Of a DNA stretch of 64,000 nucleotides, positions 46,239-61,916 are shown piece after piece. The position numbers were made by a program, and so were the translations under genes. The DNA comes from Cantharellus purpuraceus. Taxonomy: Eukaryota > Basidiomycota > Agaricomycetes > Cantharellales > Hydnaceae. The stretch covers positions 370,501-434,500 of the forward strand of contig JALBUN010000015.1 in NCBI GenBank assembly GCA_025174535.1, written 5' to 3'. The stretch's first letter is position 1. Each line of letters begins with the position of its first letter. The notes beneath the pieces were generated by a model. The model was not told where the DNA came from. It searched no databases and saw only the letters and a list, made by a program, of their open reading frames with translations.

Positions 46239-48861
46239 TCAGCACCCTGCACAGGTAACATTAAAATCAAAGTCTTTCAAAGGCTGAGTCACTTCCTCCC
46301 ACTGCCTGCGGCAAACCTCATCCTGCGCCTTCTGACATACAACTCTCAAACACTTTAGCTTTTTGAGGCAGGGTAATATAGTCCCCAAGCTATCATTGGC
46401 TCTTTTGATCAGACTCAGGTCGATACTCTGCAGAACCAAAAAAGGATTTCATCAACATTCAAGCCACCTCACTTCACAGAGACCAACAACGATCACGACT
46501 TGCCTCGCGCATCCGCGTGTACGATACCTGATTCGACATGAAACCCCCTGTTTCAGAAGGCACATACTTGATTGTCACACGCTCGAGGTTCACCATCGCG
46601 CTCAGTGCCGTCACCAGCGTCTTAGGTAAGCCAGCGCCTTGGCTTGATTCGGATTCGTCCACGTGGTCCTCCTGTGGCTCTCGTGTGGGAGTAGTGACAG
46701 ACTTTGTTGATGGTGCCGGGGACACGCTGATGATGTCATCTGACTCTGGATGATGCATCGGTAAAGATTCGGGGGAGAACGGCGGAATGCTAGTGGTTGG
46801 TGTGACGCTTGGCGGTGGGAGAGGGAATGCCGAAAGAGAAATCGCCGAGTATGGTGTAACAGGTGAGGGGACTGCCGTCATTGGGGATGGTAGTGTTTCT
46901 TCTGCTGCTGAGGTGGTGTAAAGGGATCGACCGGGAAGTGGGGAGTTGAAGGCGCGTAAAGATGGGAGGGAAGGTGATAATCGGAGGTCAGAATGATGGT
47001 TTAAGGTTGTTAATGAAGGGGGACGAGGTCGGATTTGAAGAGATGATCGGGCAGGGTTACGAAAGGATAAAGGGGGTGAAGAAACTAATAAAGGTGAGGC
47101 ATGCCACTCGGGAGGTGGGGTCCACCCAGTGCTAGGGAGAGCTGACGGCGGGGATAAATCTTGGAACGCATCCGTCACAATAACGCTCTGCTGCTCCGAG
47201 GTAGACATCTCCTCCACGTTTTGAACATGAGATGGAAGGGAAACAGGTATTACAGAGGTCTTTGCAACGTCAGAAACTGGACTGGGATTCTGCGAGCAGG
47301 TTGGACTGGCACTGGCAGTCGTAAGTGCAGTTCTTCCTATAATTTCTGACGAGCGTGACCTTAAACGAGAGAGTGAGCGCGGCAACTGTAAGCTAGTGGA
47401 TCGAAATTTGGCGGCAGAGGCTCGCAACGCGTCCGGCACGTTATTTTTTAGTGTAAGGCTAGGGTTCCGAAGCAGTAGGCTCGCTCGGCGCATTTTCGAA
47501 AGGGCTACTGGATCATCTTTGCCATCATTGTCTGGCTTTGCGGTGGGAATTATGTTATGAGTAGGTTGTATTTCGGGAATAGCTTTTGAGAGCAAAGGGG
47601 CAGATCGGGGAAGTGTCGAGGCAGGGGGAATCGTGAGTGTGTTTTCGGATATCAACGAGGTCGTGGTTTTTGGCACAAGAATGAGTGGTGGGGGCCGGGA
47701 ACGAGGAAAATTGGACGACAAACGAGCGGGTGTGCTCTCGAGCCGACATATCAGCTGCAGCGATTTAATGTGGTGTCCAATTTGACCCGCGTTGATGATA
47801 TCGAGTATTTTGCTACTGGTGAGGCCATCGACACTCATCCTCTTGGTTTGGGCAGAGCTGATAGTAACGGACATGTTGATGCTTCTCCATAGAAGTAGTC
47901 GTGCCTCTTGTCCAACGGCATGATCTACGAGAGTCAACGATCCAAGAGATTGCGGGGAAAGGTAGGGGTCTAATATAGGAAGTAGAGTGGAAAGGTATAC
48001 CGACGGACTCCTAGGTGAAGGAACAGAAGGTGCCATCTCTGCAACTGGTGTATGTCCAGCATCGTCCTCTATAATCATACTAAGATCCACGACGCTAGGT
48101 TCAAAATGTGGATATGTGGACACGGGCGGTGTGGACTCGATTGGGTGTATTGGCAGCTTGATGTTCCCAAGACCACTGGGGTATCGGATCTCTACCAGTG
48201 ATTCGCTGTCACTTGCGTCACTAATGCTAACTCGCACGGTCTCCTTCTGTCACCCGTATTAAGGAGTGTTAGATGTATTGAGCGCCATGCCAAATTGAGT
48301 TCTTACCTCAGTGGCGTTCTGCACGGGCTGAATGTCTTTCACAGACCCTTGATCGACGCTATACTTTCCCATGTCCTCCCCAACCTCCGTGCATACATCT
48401 GTCAAACTCGCCCTTCGCCCCAATCCGCTTGGCCTCCGAATCTCCTCCGCATCAACCTCGGGCTCTCCGTACTCTTCATCCTCGTATCCGGAATACACCG
48501 ATTGGGTTTGATGGGACATGGGCCGTGAGCTTAAGCCTTTCTCAGGGTGGAATTGGGTGGGCAATTCTCCCCTAATTTTGTGTCGAGTGCGGAACGACGC
48601 CACGACACTTAATGGGTCGAGAGAGAACATGAAGGCCTTGGAGGTCCGATCTCTGCCTCTCGGAGAGCTCCCTTGTTCCTGCTTCGAGCTCGTCCGAAAC
48701 ATGTTGAGGTCATTTACTGAACTCGAAGCTCGAGGGGAAGTTTTCAGAGATAGGCTTCCCGTGTGCTGAGTGCCACTATCCCCGTTGCTGGAAGGATATA
48801 ATTGTGAAGTACGAGCAAGCGTTTTCGAAGAGAGAAATTTTGAAAAAGTGACCAAAGGCAT
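46239..48861 (-). CDS. 820-residue protein of unknown function, possibly F-box/LRR-like
   Basis: Three exons join in frame: 48861-48307 (185 codons), 48246-46528 (573 codons) and 46427-46239 (62 codons plus TGA). The N-terminal 185 residues are Ser-rich and low in order. A region near residues 250-320 (STLLPILDPYLSPQSLGSLTLVDHAVGQEARLLLW and HHIKSLQLICRLE, in parts) resembles the F-box or leucine-rich regulatory proteins common in basidiomycetes. The middle 300 residues are a Pro/Ser/Thr-rich linker. The C-terminus (TALSAMVNLERVTIKYVP, LKKLKCLRVVC) again looks leucine-rich. No catalytic motif was seen. A role as a ubiquitin-ligase adaptor is a guess from this pattern. Confidence 0.78.
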
Positions 48862-49114
48862 TGCAAGTATTATGTGAGCTGTCCCAGACAGCTTTCGAGG
48901 GTGTAGTGTGGTTAGAAGCAAGGTTTGAGCGAATAGGCGCAAAATATAACACGGCTAAAGAAGCGCTGTCAAGTGGCGGAGATCTAAGCGCCGATACGCG
49001 GGGAGCCAATGACAAATCCCAACGGCGATCTAAGTCAGTGTCTACCGAGGCCATTCTAAGGTACTTATTCCAAGATATACGTCTTCACCATGTAGGCATA
49101 ACTATTCTATCTTT

Positions 49115-50141
49115 CTAAACTTTGACTTTCTTCGCATCATCCACGGCCATAGCATCCCCCGCGCGCTTCGTACCATTCGCGTTCCCACTCGTGACATGTC
49201 CATTAGTATCAACGGTGGAAAAGTACTCCAATGAGCCCTTTGGATCTGCCTTCATCGTTTTGTCACCTTCCGTCCAGTTGGCCGGGCACACCTCGCCATG
49301 GAGGTCCTGTAGCACAAGCAGTGTGAGTTAAGCACCATTGCACAACGCAACGATATCTTACTGTGAACTGGAAGGCTTGGATGAGACGAATTGTCTCACC
49401 CACTGACCGACCAACAGGAAGATCGTTGACCGTGATTTGACTATGCATCAGGCTCAATAATACATCGCTGGACTAGGTATGACCAAAACAGACGGACCGC
49501 AAGATACCCTTAGGGTCGATGATAAACAAACCCCGAAGCGCAACCCCTTGCTCTTCTATTAAGACCCCATACTCACTACATCCCAAGTCACATTCAAAAA
49601 TTTGACCCTTGAACTAGAGAGGAAACTGCGGACACACCGTGAAATGCTCATGGACTTGTCTGCAATCAATGGGAGCTTCAAACCAGGTCCAAGGCCACCC
49701 TGCTTGCGGGGCTGCGTGGACCATGCGAGGTGAGAGTACTCAGAGTCTGTCGACACGCCTGCAGCGACGAGACAACGCGTCCAGGAGTTGCATAAGAACA
49801 TGAAAATCACAGAACTAACCAAGTACGACCGTGTTCATAGCTTCAAACTGAGGAAGCGCGTCATTGTACGCGAGTATCTCGGTAGGACAAACGAACGTAA
49901 AGTCTCTACGGCCTAGTTTAGCTTGGGATTAGTTCCACAAGTTACATGGATACGCACAGGGGATAGAAGAGAAGAACCACCCTAGATTACAGTGGGGTTG
50001 TCTAGCGTCTAGGCTGGAAATGGAAAAGCAATGACGGTACCATTTCCCTTTGTAACTTTCCAACGACACGTCTTTGAACTGGCCATCTTGGACCGACGCA
50101 GCCTTGAATTCGGGAGCAGGACGTTGGACAAACACAGGCAT
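49115..50141 (-). CDS. TSA1: Typical 2-Cys peroxiredoxin (TSA1/AhpC family)
   Basis: The ATG at 50141 begins [12 protein letters not shown]. Exons continue through [22 protein letters not shown], with the peroxidatic Cys in FVCPTE. The first two joins need introns of about 59 and 53 nt, the second ending ...GGCCGTAG. Then come [66 protein letters not shown] and GEVCPANW (resolving Cys), ending at TAG 49115. The enzyme reduces peroxides with thioredoxin and acts as an antioxidant and chaperone. The C-terminus is longer than in yeast TSA1 by about 30 residues, with Asn/Thr/Gly and a basic end (AKKVKV) that could be a nuclear or regulatory tail. An in-frame upstream ATG exists, but the chosen start matches the family. 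Confidence 0.92.
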
Positions 50142-50345
50142 CGCGATGTACTTAGCTGACGAGAGGAGAAAAGAACAGGTAACCTTTTTAAATTTGGCGC
50201 TATCAACTCGCTTATTCTCTTGAATTGTCACGGGCGCGTCACACAGCTTGCCTCTTCTGTCCAGCAGTTTTAGTGTTGTTTCTTTTCTTCCTTCACCAGT
50301 ATTCTCGTCGTTTTGCAAGCTTGACGTATCTGTCACTCATCACGT

Positions 50346-51762
50346 TTAACTCGTGGTTGTCCACATCTGACTCGGCCTGCAAAGTTGTATTTGACCGGTG
50401 TTGGCAACTCCGAAGCCGCGGTCGGGTCCGAAGTCCTTTCACCAGATTACAGTAATCAATAGAGACAATACATTGTGAACAGGGACGTACATAGGTATAC
50501 TGATTTGAACCTATTTGAGCATGATCCCTGCCCTGGATTTAGATTAGATCCCTGCCACTTCGTACTATGTAACACTGAAGCAACCTACATTGCCTCGGCC
50601 TTAAAGTTCACAGCCCTCACCTCACCTTACCCCGACTCGGAAGTCCATATCAAACGTATCATGACATCCATTCCCCCTTCATCAGGAAACATTTCTACCC
50701 ATAAAGCCGGCAACAGGGCGATCAATTTCTACTAGTTCGTTTCCGTCACAAACTCACCTGCAAGCCTTTAATCTACCCTGCATCTCAAAGACATACACCA
50801 ATGCAATACCACACTAGCGTTTGCTTCTGCAAGCAATGGATATCGGTGAGTTATTGAAATCGCATTGTTACCTTTATCACCTCTATTTCCATAGCTGCCC
50901 TCACCGCCCATTTTTGACGTTCTTTCACCCATCAAACGACTGCGCGTGCAAGTTTGCACCGAGCTGTGTCAGTGCGCTGTCTTCGGGCCCGAGACGACAT
51001 GGATTAGTACGTCGTTGCAATACATTTCTCTTGAAACACAAGTTAAGTACAGTAAGGTTGAGTAAGTTGAGTCTTACAAGGTTTTGATTTAGACTGTTTT
51101 AGGCAAGTAAGATGAGACATCGACTTCATTCACAAGTTCAGTGCTCATGGGATGAAGATATTCTTGTCATCATTGCGACAGTGCAGTTACTATATCAGGA
51201 TTTTGATAGCTGGTCATGTGGTGACGCCGCAAGCTTTCATCGTAAGTTGTATTTATCTATAGAAAAAATCAGGGCATGTTAGGGGGATATGAAACGATAG
51301 GGCTAACCCGTTAAGGGAGATAATTAGTCTGAGAAGGAAGGCGACAGCAAAGCTGGAGAATATCATGCACTGGAATCATTCGATCCTCTTCCAACATGCA
51401 GCACCGCTACTGGGACGTTCGAGGTATTGTCACTGCTCTCATGCTTTTAGAGTAAAAAACCAGATGTGAGTGATTTCGACGGAGGGAAGATTCAAATATG
51501 GATTATTGTGGGCTCGTTGAAGGACGATGGTTGATGAATCTGCGTAGTTCGCGAGATAAACGCCATATTCTGCTTTTTTCTGGTTGCTGATCAACAAAAC
51601 CCAAAAAATGGTTCCGGATAGAAGGGATTGACCATCTTCCAGGTAGGCATCGTTGAATCATGTTGAATACATTCCATTAGTCAAGTACGCTAACATAACC
51701 ACCTGAGAGTTGATGCAACTTGTTAGAGCTGTCAGTTATACAGTAAAGCGTGATCTTACCAT
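50346..51762. other. Intergenic region
   Basis: No gene is supported. A short ATG at 50836 followed by a GT-AG-like intron (ending at about 50895) gives only a ten-codon joined frame. Other open frames have no recognisable features. Confidence 0.4.
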
Positions 51763-52338
51763 TTAATCCATTTCTGGCCCGGGATTATCGAACCCAGCCA
51801 TTGCGCTCAGCTTATCCCCCATACCCGTCCCGGCGAGCTCCTCTTCTCCCTCTCCTACAAGAATGCTCACAGCAGTCCCACTCTGCGTTGCCTCGGAAGT
51901 TGATATAGAGTTCAGACTAGCGGGCGGGACATGGTGCTTGACGGCATCTGCAATAGCCGACGCGAGTTCATGAGAAGGTATACCAAGCGCCTCTGCCAGT
52001 GCGCTGATGCGATCTTCCACACCGCCTCCCTTTCCAGACGCCGCTTCGTGCCCATATGCAGCAGCCTCATCATTCATGGTACCATGGGGCTTCCTCCCAA
52101 GTGCGAGATTCCACCATCCTCCAGCGGCGGTCTTCAATTGCAACAACCTCCAAACATTGAACACCATGAAGGCGAGAGCTAAACCAGATAAGATATAGAT
52201 AAAGGTGTTGAATTTGACGTTGGAAAAGGGAAGTGTGGTTTTGTCTTTCGCAGTTGCTTTTCCTTTGCGTGGTGGGGGGAGAGCTAATTTTGGAGGGCTG
52301 TTTGGGTTGGCGAAAGCGTTGCGTTTTCGAGTAGACAT
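51763..52338 (-). CDS. Single-pass membrane protein of unknown function
   Basis: An intronless frame of 191 codons has its ATG at 52338. A basic, Pro/Lys-rich N-terminus of about 45 residues (PPKLALPPPRKGKAT) precedes one hydrophobic segment, FIYILSGLALAFMVFNVW (about residues 46-63). A C-terminal domain of about 125 residues contains a weak helix pattern, ISALAEALGIPSHELASAI, and an acidic end. Many basic residues before the membrane segment predict the N-terminus in the cytosol and the rest lumenal, or a tail-facing arrangement. No family was recognised. Confidence 0.75.
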   Translation of the reverse strand: MSTRKRNAFANPNSPPKLALPPPRKGKATAKDKTTLPFSNVKFNTFIYILSGLALAFMVFNVWRLLQLKTAAGGWWNLALGRKPHGTMNDEAAAYGHEAASGKGGGVEDRISALAEALGIPSHELASAIADAVKHHVPPASLNSISTSEATQSGTAVSILVGEGEEELAGTGMGDKLSAMAGFDNPGPEMD

Positions 52339-52621
52339 TTCTTATCGAGTGACACCGTTGAGAAGGCAAGACAAGAACCTAGAATTTTCTTTTGAAGGGA
52401 AGGGGCATTGTGACGTCGTTGGGTGTGACGTCACTTCAAGTTCGAATTCGAGCGGGACATTGATCAAAATGTTCGAATTTACCCAGGCCTCATTATATCA
52501 TAGGTACTACGAAAATATGTTAAGTCGAAAGCATAGCACATTCTGCCACACATGAACACAAAGATTTCTCTCCACCAACTCCATCACTATACAACCGTCG
52601 TTATGTGTTTGTTGAATATGT

Positions 52622-52908
52622 CTATCCGTTTATGTCATAGACATTCTTTGAATGGTTGTGAGCACACAATACTTGGGAAAATAAATCAAACCACAACTTA
52701 CACAGCATCCGGGGCAGTGAGAGAATATGACCTCGTCACATAGGGGTGGGCGTACGATGGGGCAGCTACCACCGTTAGACAGACCAGAGCTGAGCTCCGG
52801 AGGACACGCAGGTCCTGGTCCTCCGAATAACGTGGTAGAAGGAGCCGCGTTGGAGGAGACGACCAAAGCGAGCGTGGCGGCGATGATAGTAGTGAAGGTG
52901 AATTGCAT
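52622..52908 (-). CDS. Small cysteine-rich secreted protein
   Basis: The ATG at 52908 starts MQFTFTTIIAATLALVVSS, a clear signal peptide with a likely cleavage after SNA. The mature part is about 50 residues with at least six cysteines (ACPPEL, SCPIV, LCDEV, SHCPGCC). A GTAAGTTG donor follows the CC, and an acceptor (CATTCAAAG) near 52647 would give a short last exon ending NVYDING. The spacing does not match hydrophobins. Small secreted proteins of this kind are common in basidiomycetes. The role is unknown. The 3' splice is uncertain; read-through adds a different tail of about 28 residues. Confidence 0.6.
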
Positions 52909-52945
52909 AATGAGAATAAAAGTGTGCAAGGTGTTGTGTAAGTGA

Positions 52946-54726
52946 CGATTTTTTCTTGTGTGAGGCGTTTCCTACAAGCTGAAGAGGAACAGTGCTTTCG
53001 ATGGGGTTTTATAGTCCTCTGAGCGCCATAAACTTGCCCCCTAACCTCCGTAACATGGAAATCCCGCATTGTTTTCTGAAGTCAGGTGAAGTTGAACATC
53101 AGGGTCATAAGAATATTGTGCCTAAATGGGGGTGTAAAAGAGAGTGCACAGATGTAAATCCGGTGGATAGATGCAGGAATTTTCGGTGATTGAATGCGAC
53201 CGGTGATACCAGGGATGAGTGGGCACGCCCAGCACTAGTACGGAGAACCGTTCGGAAGTCAGTCCGCGACTACATTCCACCATGGAGATGGAGACGCACA
53301 CAAGAAAATACCCACTCAGCATGACTCGACCTGTTTTAAGTACAATAGACTGCATAGAGGAAGTTCAACTCACTATAGAGCAACTGATGATGGTAGTTGA
53401 ACACCCTGGTGCAGTGTAACGCACAGCATGTTGGTTGTGCCTTGTGGTGCCTGTCTCCTAAATCATAAACAGAGCGCCTGACAGCTCAGTGTCGAAATGA
53501 CTGACCTGCATCAAGTAAAAGGATGACCTATACGGTACGTCACATTGCTAACCTTACGATGACTCGCTTGACCGGCCCACCCTAGATGAATGGGCGCGTC
53601 TTTCTTTAATACAGTGGCATGTAAAAGCATGTGATCTGATTTTTCAGGACACGGGAGACAAGCAGTTTAAGTTGAGGTCACTGAAAATATGTACAAGAGA
53701 AAAAGCTCTTATGCTAATGGCTTTGTGTGTGTGTGTGCATAACAAAAAGTTTTGCTGTGAAAATTTACCTAGGGGCACACAAATTTTAGCAAGACCACTA
53801 TTCACACAAGACCGCTAACCTCGGTCCTGCCATTGAGTTGCCTGATTAAACCTCTCTATTGACTGAGTTTGGACCGTGTCATCGAGCATACAAGTTGGCA
53901 TCAAGTTCAAACCATCACGGTAGGTCTCAGCCAGCACGGCTACCCTGAACACTTTACAGCCAGCATCCGGATAATTTCCCGAAGAGGAGTGTGTCTTTCC
54001 GGCTCCTGTTCCGGAAAAAAGAGTCAGATGTTTGTTTGAGTTACCTCCATCGAGGAAGGTGATGGCGGAGAGTGAACTTGAACAACTTGGGACGGAGACT
54101 GAATCGTCTCTCCGACTCGTATTTACAAATCAATTTACACAGCATTTCTGGCACAAGCGTCACCCATCTTCACAAGCCCCAAGTACTACTCGCAGTGTGA
54201 ACAACCGTCCAGCCCTTCACACCCCCGTCCGTGCCTTGCAAACCGGGCTGGGTGTTTTTGCTTGTGTTCTCTGTATATCTCACGCTGTTGCTTGAATAGC
54301 TGATCGCTTTCTACGGTGACAAACACATTAGTATGGGCCTGAATTGATGAGTTTGAACATCTAGCCTGTCCAATCCAATGTCATTTCACGCGGTGCCGTA
54401 TCAACACAGCGCCTCCTCGTGTTACGTCGTTCTTAGAGTAAGAACGTCCTGGACAACATGCCTCGTTCCAAACCCACGAGCAATTGTGGTAAAATCAAGT
54501 GTAGAATCGTAATAAGCATCCGTGTTTCCCATCGGAGGTGGCACAAAAAGCACATGCCCTATTTGTGTGCGCTTCAGACTTCCTCAAGTAAAGCAAGATG
54601 AGAATCAATTTGGGAAAATTCAGGCTAACGATAGCGAGCTGCCCACATTCTCACATACACTACACACTGATACATTCAGAAATGCCTCACAGCAAGCCCA
54701 TTCAGTGGTTATAAATTTATTCCTCT
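52946..54726. other. Intergenic region between the small secreted protein gene and the SDR array
   Basis: No gene is supported. A (GT)n tract lies at about 53725-53738. From about 54360 to 54720, sequence also present downstream of SDR copy 2 begins (TGTCCAATCCAATGTCATTT at 54367 and 56740). It marks the 3' flank of the duplicated SDR unit. Confidence 0.45.
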
Positions 54727-55994
<1,268 letters not shown>

Positions 55995-57205
55995 GGGAAA
56001 CTAGGATGCATGCAGGCTCTCAAGCGACGTTCTTATAAGCGCATCGGCAAAAGATACGACATAAGCAGTTTGCGAATGGGACGATGGCTTTGATGTTACC
56101 ACAAGTGGGCTAGGACCAAGCCGGGCCCGGCTACTGCACATGCAAGGCGCTTTCAATGTTAGGTATATTCAAGTGTTTGGCGATATTCCGTAGATCGTTT
56201 TTCAAATTCCATGGCGAAGTTTCTGGGCTCGAGTTGGCGGTAACACTAAGTAAGCCGTCATGTTGCACGCAGTGGGAAATGACTCCGCCTATCGGTGCAA
56301 TTGAATACGAGCCTAGAAGGACTTGAAAGCACTAAGCAAAAAGGATGTTGAAAAGGATGTTGAAGCTCCACTGTGGCTGAGTAATACGTATTGCTGAAAG
56401 GAGATGCGGCAGATGAGGCGCGAACAGCTACGGCTACATCGTGCCTTGTTTTATATCAGTCTGGATCAGTCGATGACTAATTCGATATCTCTCAGCGGGC
56501 AATGAGTGAGTGAACCAAGCATTGGCTCTGGACGATGTGTAACTTATGTTAGAAAGATCAGTGTCGGGCAACAAAGGTCATTCGAGGACAACATTATGCG
56601 GGTGATGAGCATTGAGGCACAATGTCATCGAAAAATGGGCTATCGTATGATTGGATGCCTCCATCGTCGAGGATCAGCTTCGAAAGCACTTGTAGAAAAA
56701 TACAGTACATTGGCGAGAACAAATTTAAATTCCTAGCCTGTCCAATCCAATGTCATTTCACGCGGCTTTGTCCTTATCTCAACAGCCTCCAATCCACCAA
56801 ATGTCTCGGATATTCCGTCGTGTCCGCAAGAGTCCAATGGATGCTCATTCTTCAGTCCTGTAAATCATCCAACCTCTCAACAGATACTCTCACCTTGACA
56901 ACAATCAACAGAGCAGTCACACGTATGTTGTTGTCCTTAAAAGCGTCCTGAACAGCAGGCCCCGTTCCAGATATGCGAGCAATTTGTGGTGAAATCAAGG
57001 ACAGAATCATGTTTCCCAGCGGTGGTGGAGTGAAGCCACATCATGTGCGCATCAGACTTCCTCAAGTAGAGCAAGATGAGAAATCAATTTAAGAAAGTTC
57101 AGGCTAATGACAGCGAGCTGTCTGATTTCTCACATACGCTATACACTGATACATTCAGAAATGTCTCAAAGTAAGCCCATTCAGTGGGTATAAATTTATT
57201 CCTCC
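55995..57205. other. Spacer between SDR copies 1 and 2
   Basis: The first 100 bases are the promoter of copy 1, with the shared TTATAAG element. The last 450 bases are the duplicated 3' flank of copy 2. No gene lies between. Confidence 0.5.
56029..56036 (-). promoter_or_regulatory. Likely TATA box of SDR copy 1
   Basis: On the minus strand GCTTATAAGAAC lies about 40 nt upstream of the ATG. The same motif is at the equivalent place in copies 2 (about 58560) and 4 (about 63712). In copy 3 it is GCCTGTGAGAAC (about 61617), so the TATA core is lost there. Confidence 0.55.
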
Positions 57206-58518
<1,313 letters not shown>

Positions 58519-60266
58519 GGGAAACTAGGATGCATGCAGGCTCTCAAGCGACGTTCTTATAAGCGCGTCGGCAAAAGATACGACGTGAGTAGCCTGTGAA
58601 TGGGAAGATGGCTTTGGTGTCCCCGCAACTGGGCTAGGACCAAGCGGGGCCCGGCTACTGCTATGAGAAACATGAGCTTGAGGCACATGCAGGGCGCTCT
58701 CAATGTCAGGTATGTCCACATGCCTTTTTCAAATTTCCCGGCCATGGCTGTGGGAGGTTTTCTGGCTCGAGCTGATGGTAGCACTAAGTTGGCCATCATG
58801 TTGCACTCAGTGGTAAATGACTGCCCCCTGTCGATTGTGCGTGAGGGGCATAGCAAAGTTTTTCTATTGTGTCGCCACCGCTCTCTCGCGCAACCCGGGG
58901 GCGCCGGGCCATGCTCAAGCCGGTGGAAGCTATAAACAAATGTAGCAGAAAATTTCAATTGGAACTAGACAAATGGAAAGGTGGGTTGCGAAGCAGACGA
59001 GCGATCGAAGGCGCGACTATCGAGCGCGAGAAGTTATGTGAGAGGTTTGAGTAAGCTGGAGACATTTATATACTAATGGACTGAGCGGAATGTGGAGAGT
59101 GGAATGTGGAATGTGTAGAAAATGTGTTGGATGACGCGGCATGAGTCATTATTTGAGCAACGGAGTACGAAGCCATAGATGGGATTGGTGGACTTGTTCT
59201 CACGAACCATACCCCGGAATCCTAAAATCCTGACATCCACACGGATGCACCGGGTTTATTCTACTGCGTTTAACAGTTGCCCCGTTCTTTAGTCGAAAAC
59301 ATCACTACAATGTCAGACGCCGAAAGCGAGAACACCAACTCAAATTACAATATCTGGGCAATTGTGCTCCAAAGCAAACTTATGACAGCAAATGCATGGT
59401 GCATAGTCACCAGTAAACTAAAGCAACCAGCAGCGGACAATGTACAGTTGAACGGATAGCTTCTTAAGAGGGAGGAGGCAGCCGGAATCATACTCAATTT
59501 ACTCGCACCTACGCAGTACGTCCACGTCGAAGGAATGATGGGAGACCGGTAAAGACGTGGGGCCAGCTACGCGATGCACACCATTCACAGACTGCAAATA
59601 GCCATTATCGTTCCATGCAGACATCACTGAACATTTGGAAAGAGGATCCTGAATCACTCACAGACTCAATCACCCGCATCAATGTGCCAAGATCGTGTTT
59701 AAATAAGTGGAGAGACAAAACACGTATATCCTGCTTCGGTGGCGTGTTGGTGGATCAGGTGCTGGTTCAGATACTGATTTGGAGAAGCAATTGGAATAGA
59801 GAAGGGGACGTGGGTCCGGCTCGGAAACAGCTTGCAGCGCCGTCATGCGTGCCTGCATCTCTGTCTCATGAGCCTGGTCCGTTATTGTGCATGGGTGCAC
59901 ATCGGGGTGGAGTTACGTGGCATGCTGGAGAGGTCGTGGTTGTGTAGCGAAAAGCTAGGTGGAGTTGTCAAGCGAGATGCGGCGGCGCCTGTAGACGAAC
60001 GTGGTGGGTGGTGGGCATAAGTACTCATAGGTGTAGGGGGTTTTGATGCATCAAGACACGAAGTTTGGGGCAGTACTAAAGTGCACATAGAACAAACGGC
60101 ACATGTCCTATTCGTGTGCGCATCAGACTTCCTCAAGTAGAGCAAGATGAGAAATCAATTTGGGAAAGTTCAGGCTAAGACAGCAAGCTATCTGCATTCT
60201 CACATACACTATACACTGATACACTCAGAAATGCCTCAAAGCCAATTCAGTGGGTTTCTTCCTTAA
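58519..60266. other. Spacer between SDR copies 2 and 3
   Basis: Besides the copy 2 promoter (TTATAAG near 58560) and the duplicated 3' flank of copy 3 (from about 60100), this region contains a Copia-gag remnant, listed separately. No host gene is supported. Open frames at 59615-59947 and on the opposite strand show no family. Confidence 0.45.
59300..59600 (+). pseudogene. Remnant of a Copia-type gag (UBN2-like) gene
   Basis: A short frame reads NSNYNIWAIVLQSKLMTANAW followed by CIVTSKLKQPAA. The pattern Asn-Tyr-x-x-Trp...L-x-a-x-x-x-W is that of the gag-like domain (UBN2) of Copia retrotransposons. The frame stops at 59459 and later pieces are shifted. Protease, integrase and reverse transcriptase are absent nearby. 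It is a dead fragment lying between SDR copies 2 and 3. Confidence 0.6.
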
Positions 60267-61574
<1,308 letters not shown>

Positions 61575-61720
61575 GGGAAAGTAAGATCCAGGGAGACTCT
61601 CAGGCGACGTTCTCACAGGCGCGTCGGCCAAATATATGACATAGTACGCGGTTGAATAGTGCCCTTGATGGTGGTCATGTTATACTCAGTGGCGAATGAT
61701 GCCGGCATATTAGTATTACT

Positions 61721-61912
61721 TGTTGGAAATAGATCACGAGCCCACATACCCATAACAAGTAGTATCCAGACGTAATACCTCCGTCTTCTTCCCCTCAGTC
61801 TTTACACTGATACCGTGTAGACTGAGGTGAGACATCTTACTCAGTTACTGTCTTATTGTACTCACATATGCCTATACCCTAGCCTCACTTCGGTATAGTT
61901 CCGCTCTCAACA
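61721..61912 (+). mobile_element. Solo LTR (Copia-like), 192 bp, with 5-bp target duplication
   Basis: The element begins TGTTGGAAATAG and ends CTCTCAACA, so it is bounded by TG...CA with short inverted ends (TGTTG/CAACA). TTACT flanks it directly on both sides (61716-61720 and 61913-61917). The matching place upstream of SDR copy 4 (63798-63802) has a single TTACT and no element. Inside are a hairpin-prone CTCAGTCT...AGACTGAG and TATA-like and polyadenylation-like stretches. No internal retrotransposon genes adjoin it. Confidence 0.85.
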
Positions 61913-61916
61913 TTAC

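Noticed and set aside
50821..51087. 88-codon plus-strand frame
   Set aside because: No domain, signal peptide or conserved context; an intron-like sequence falls inside it.
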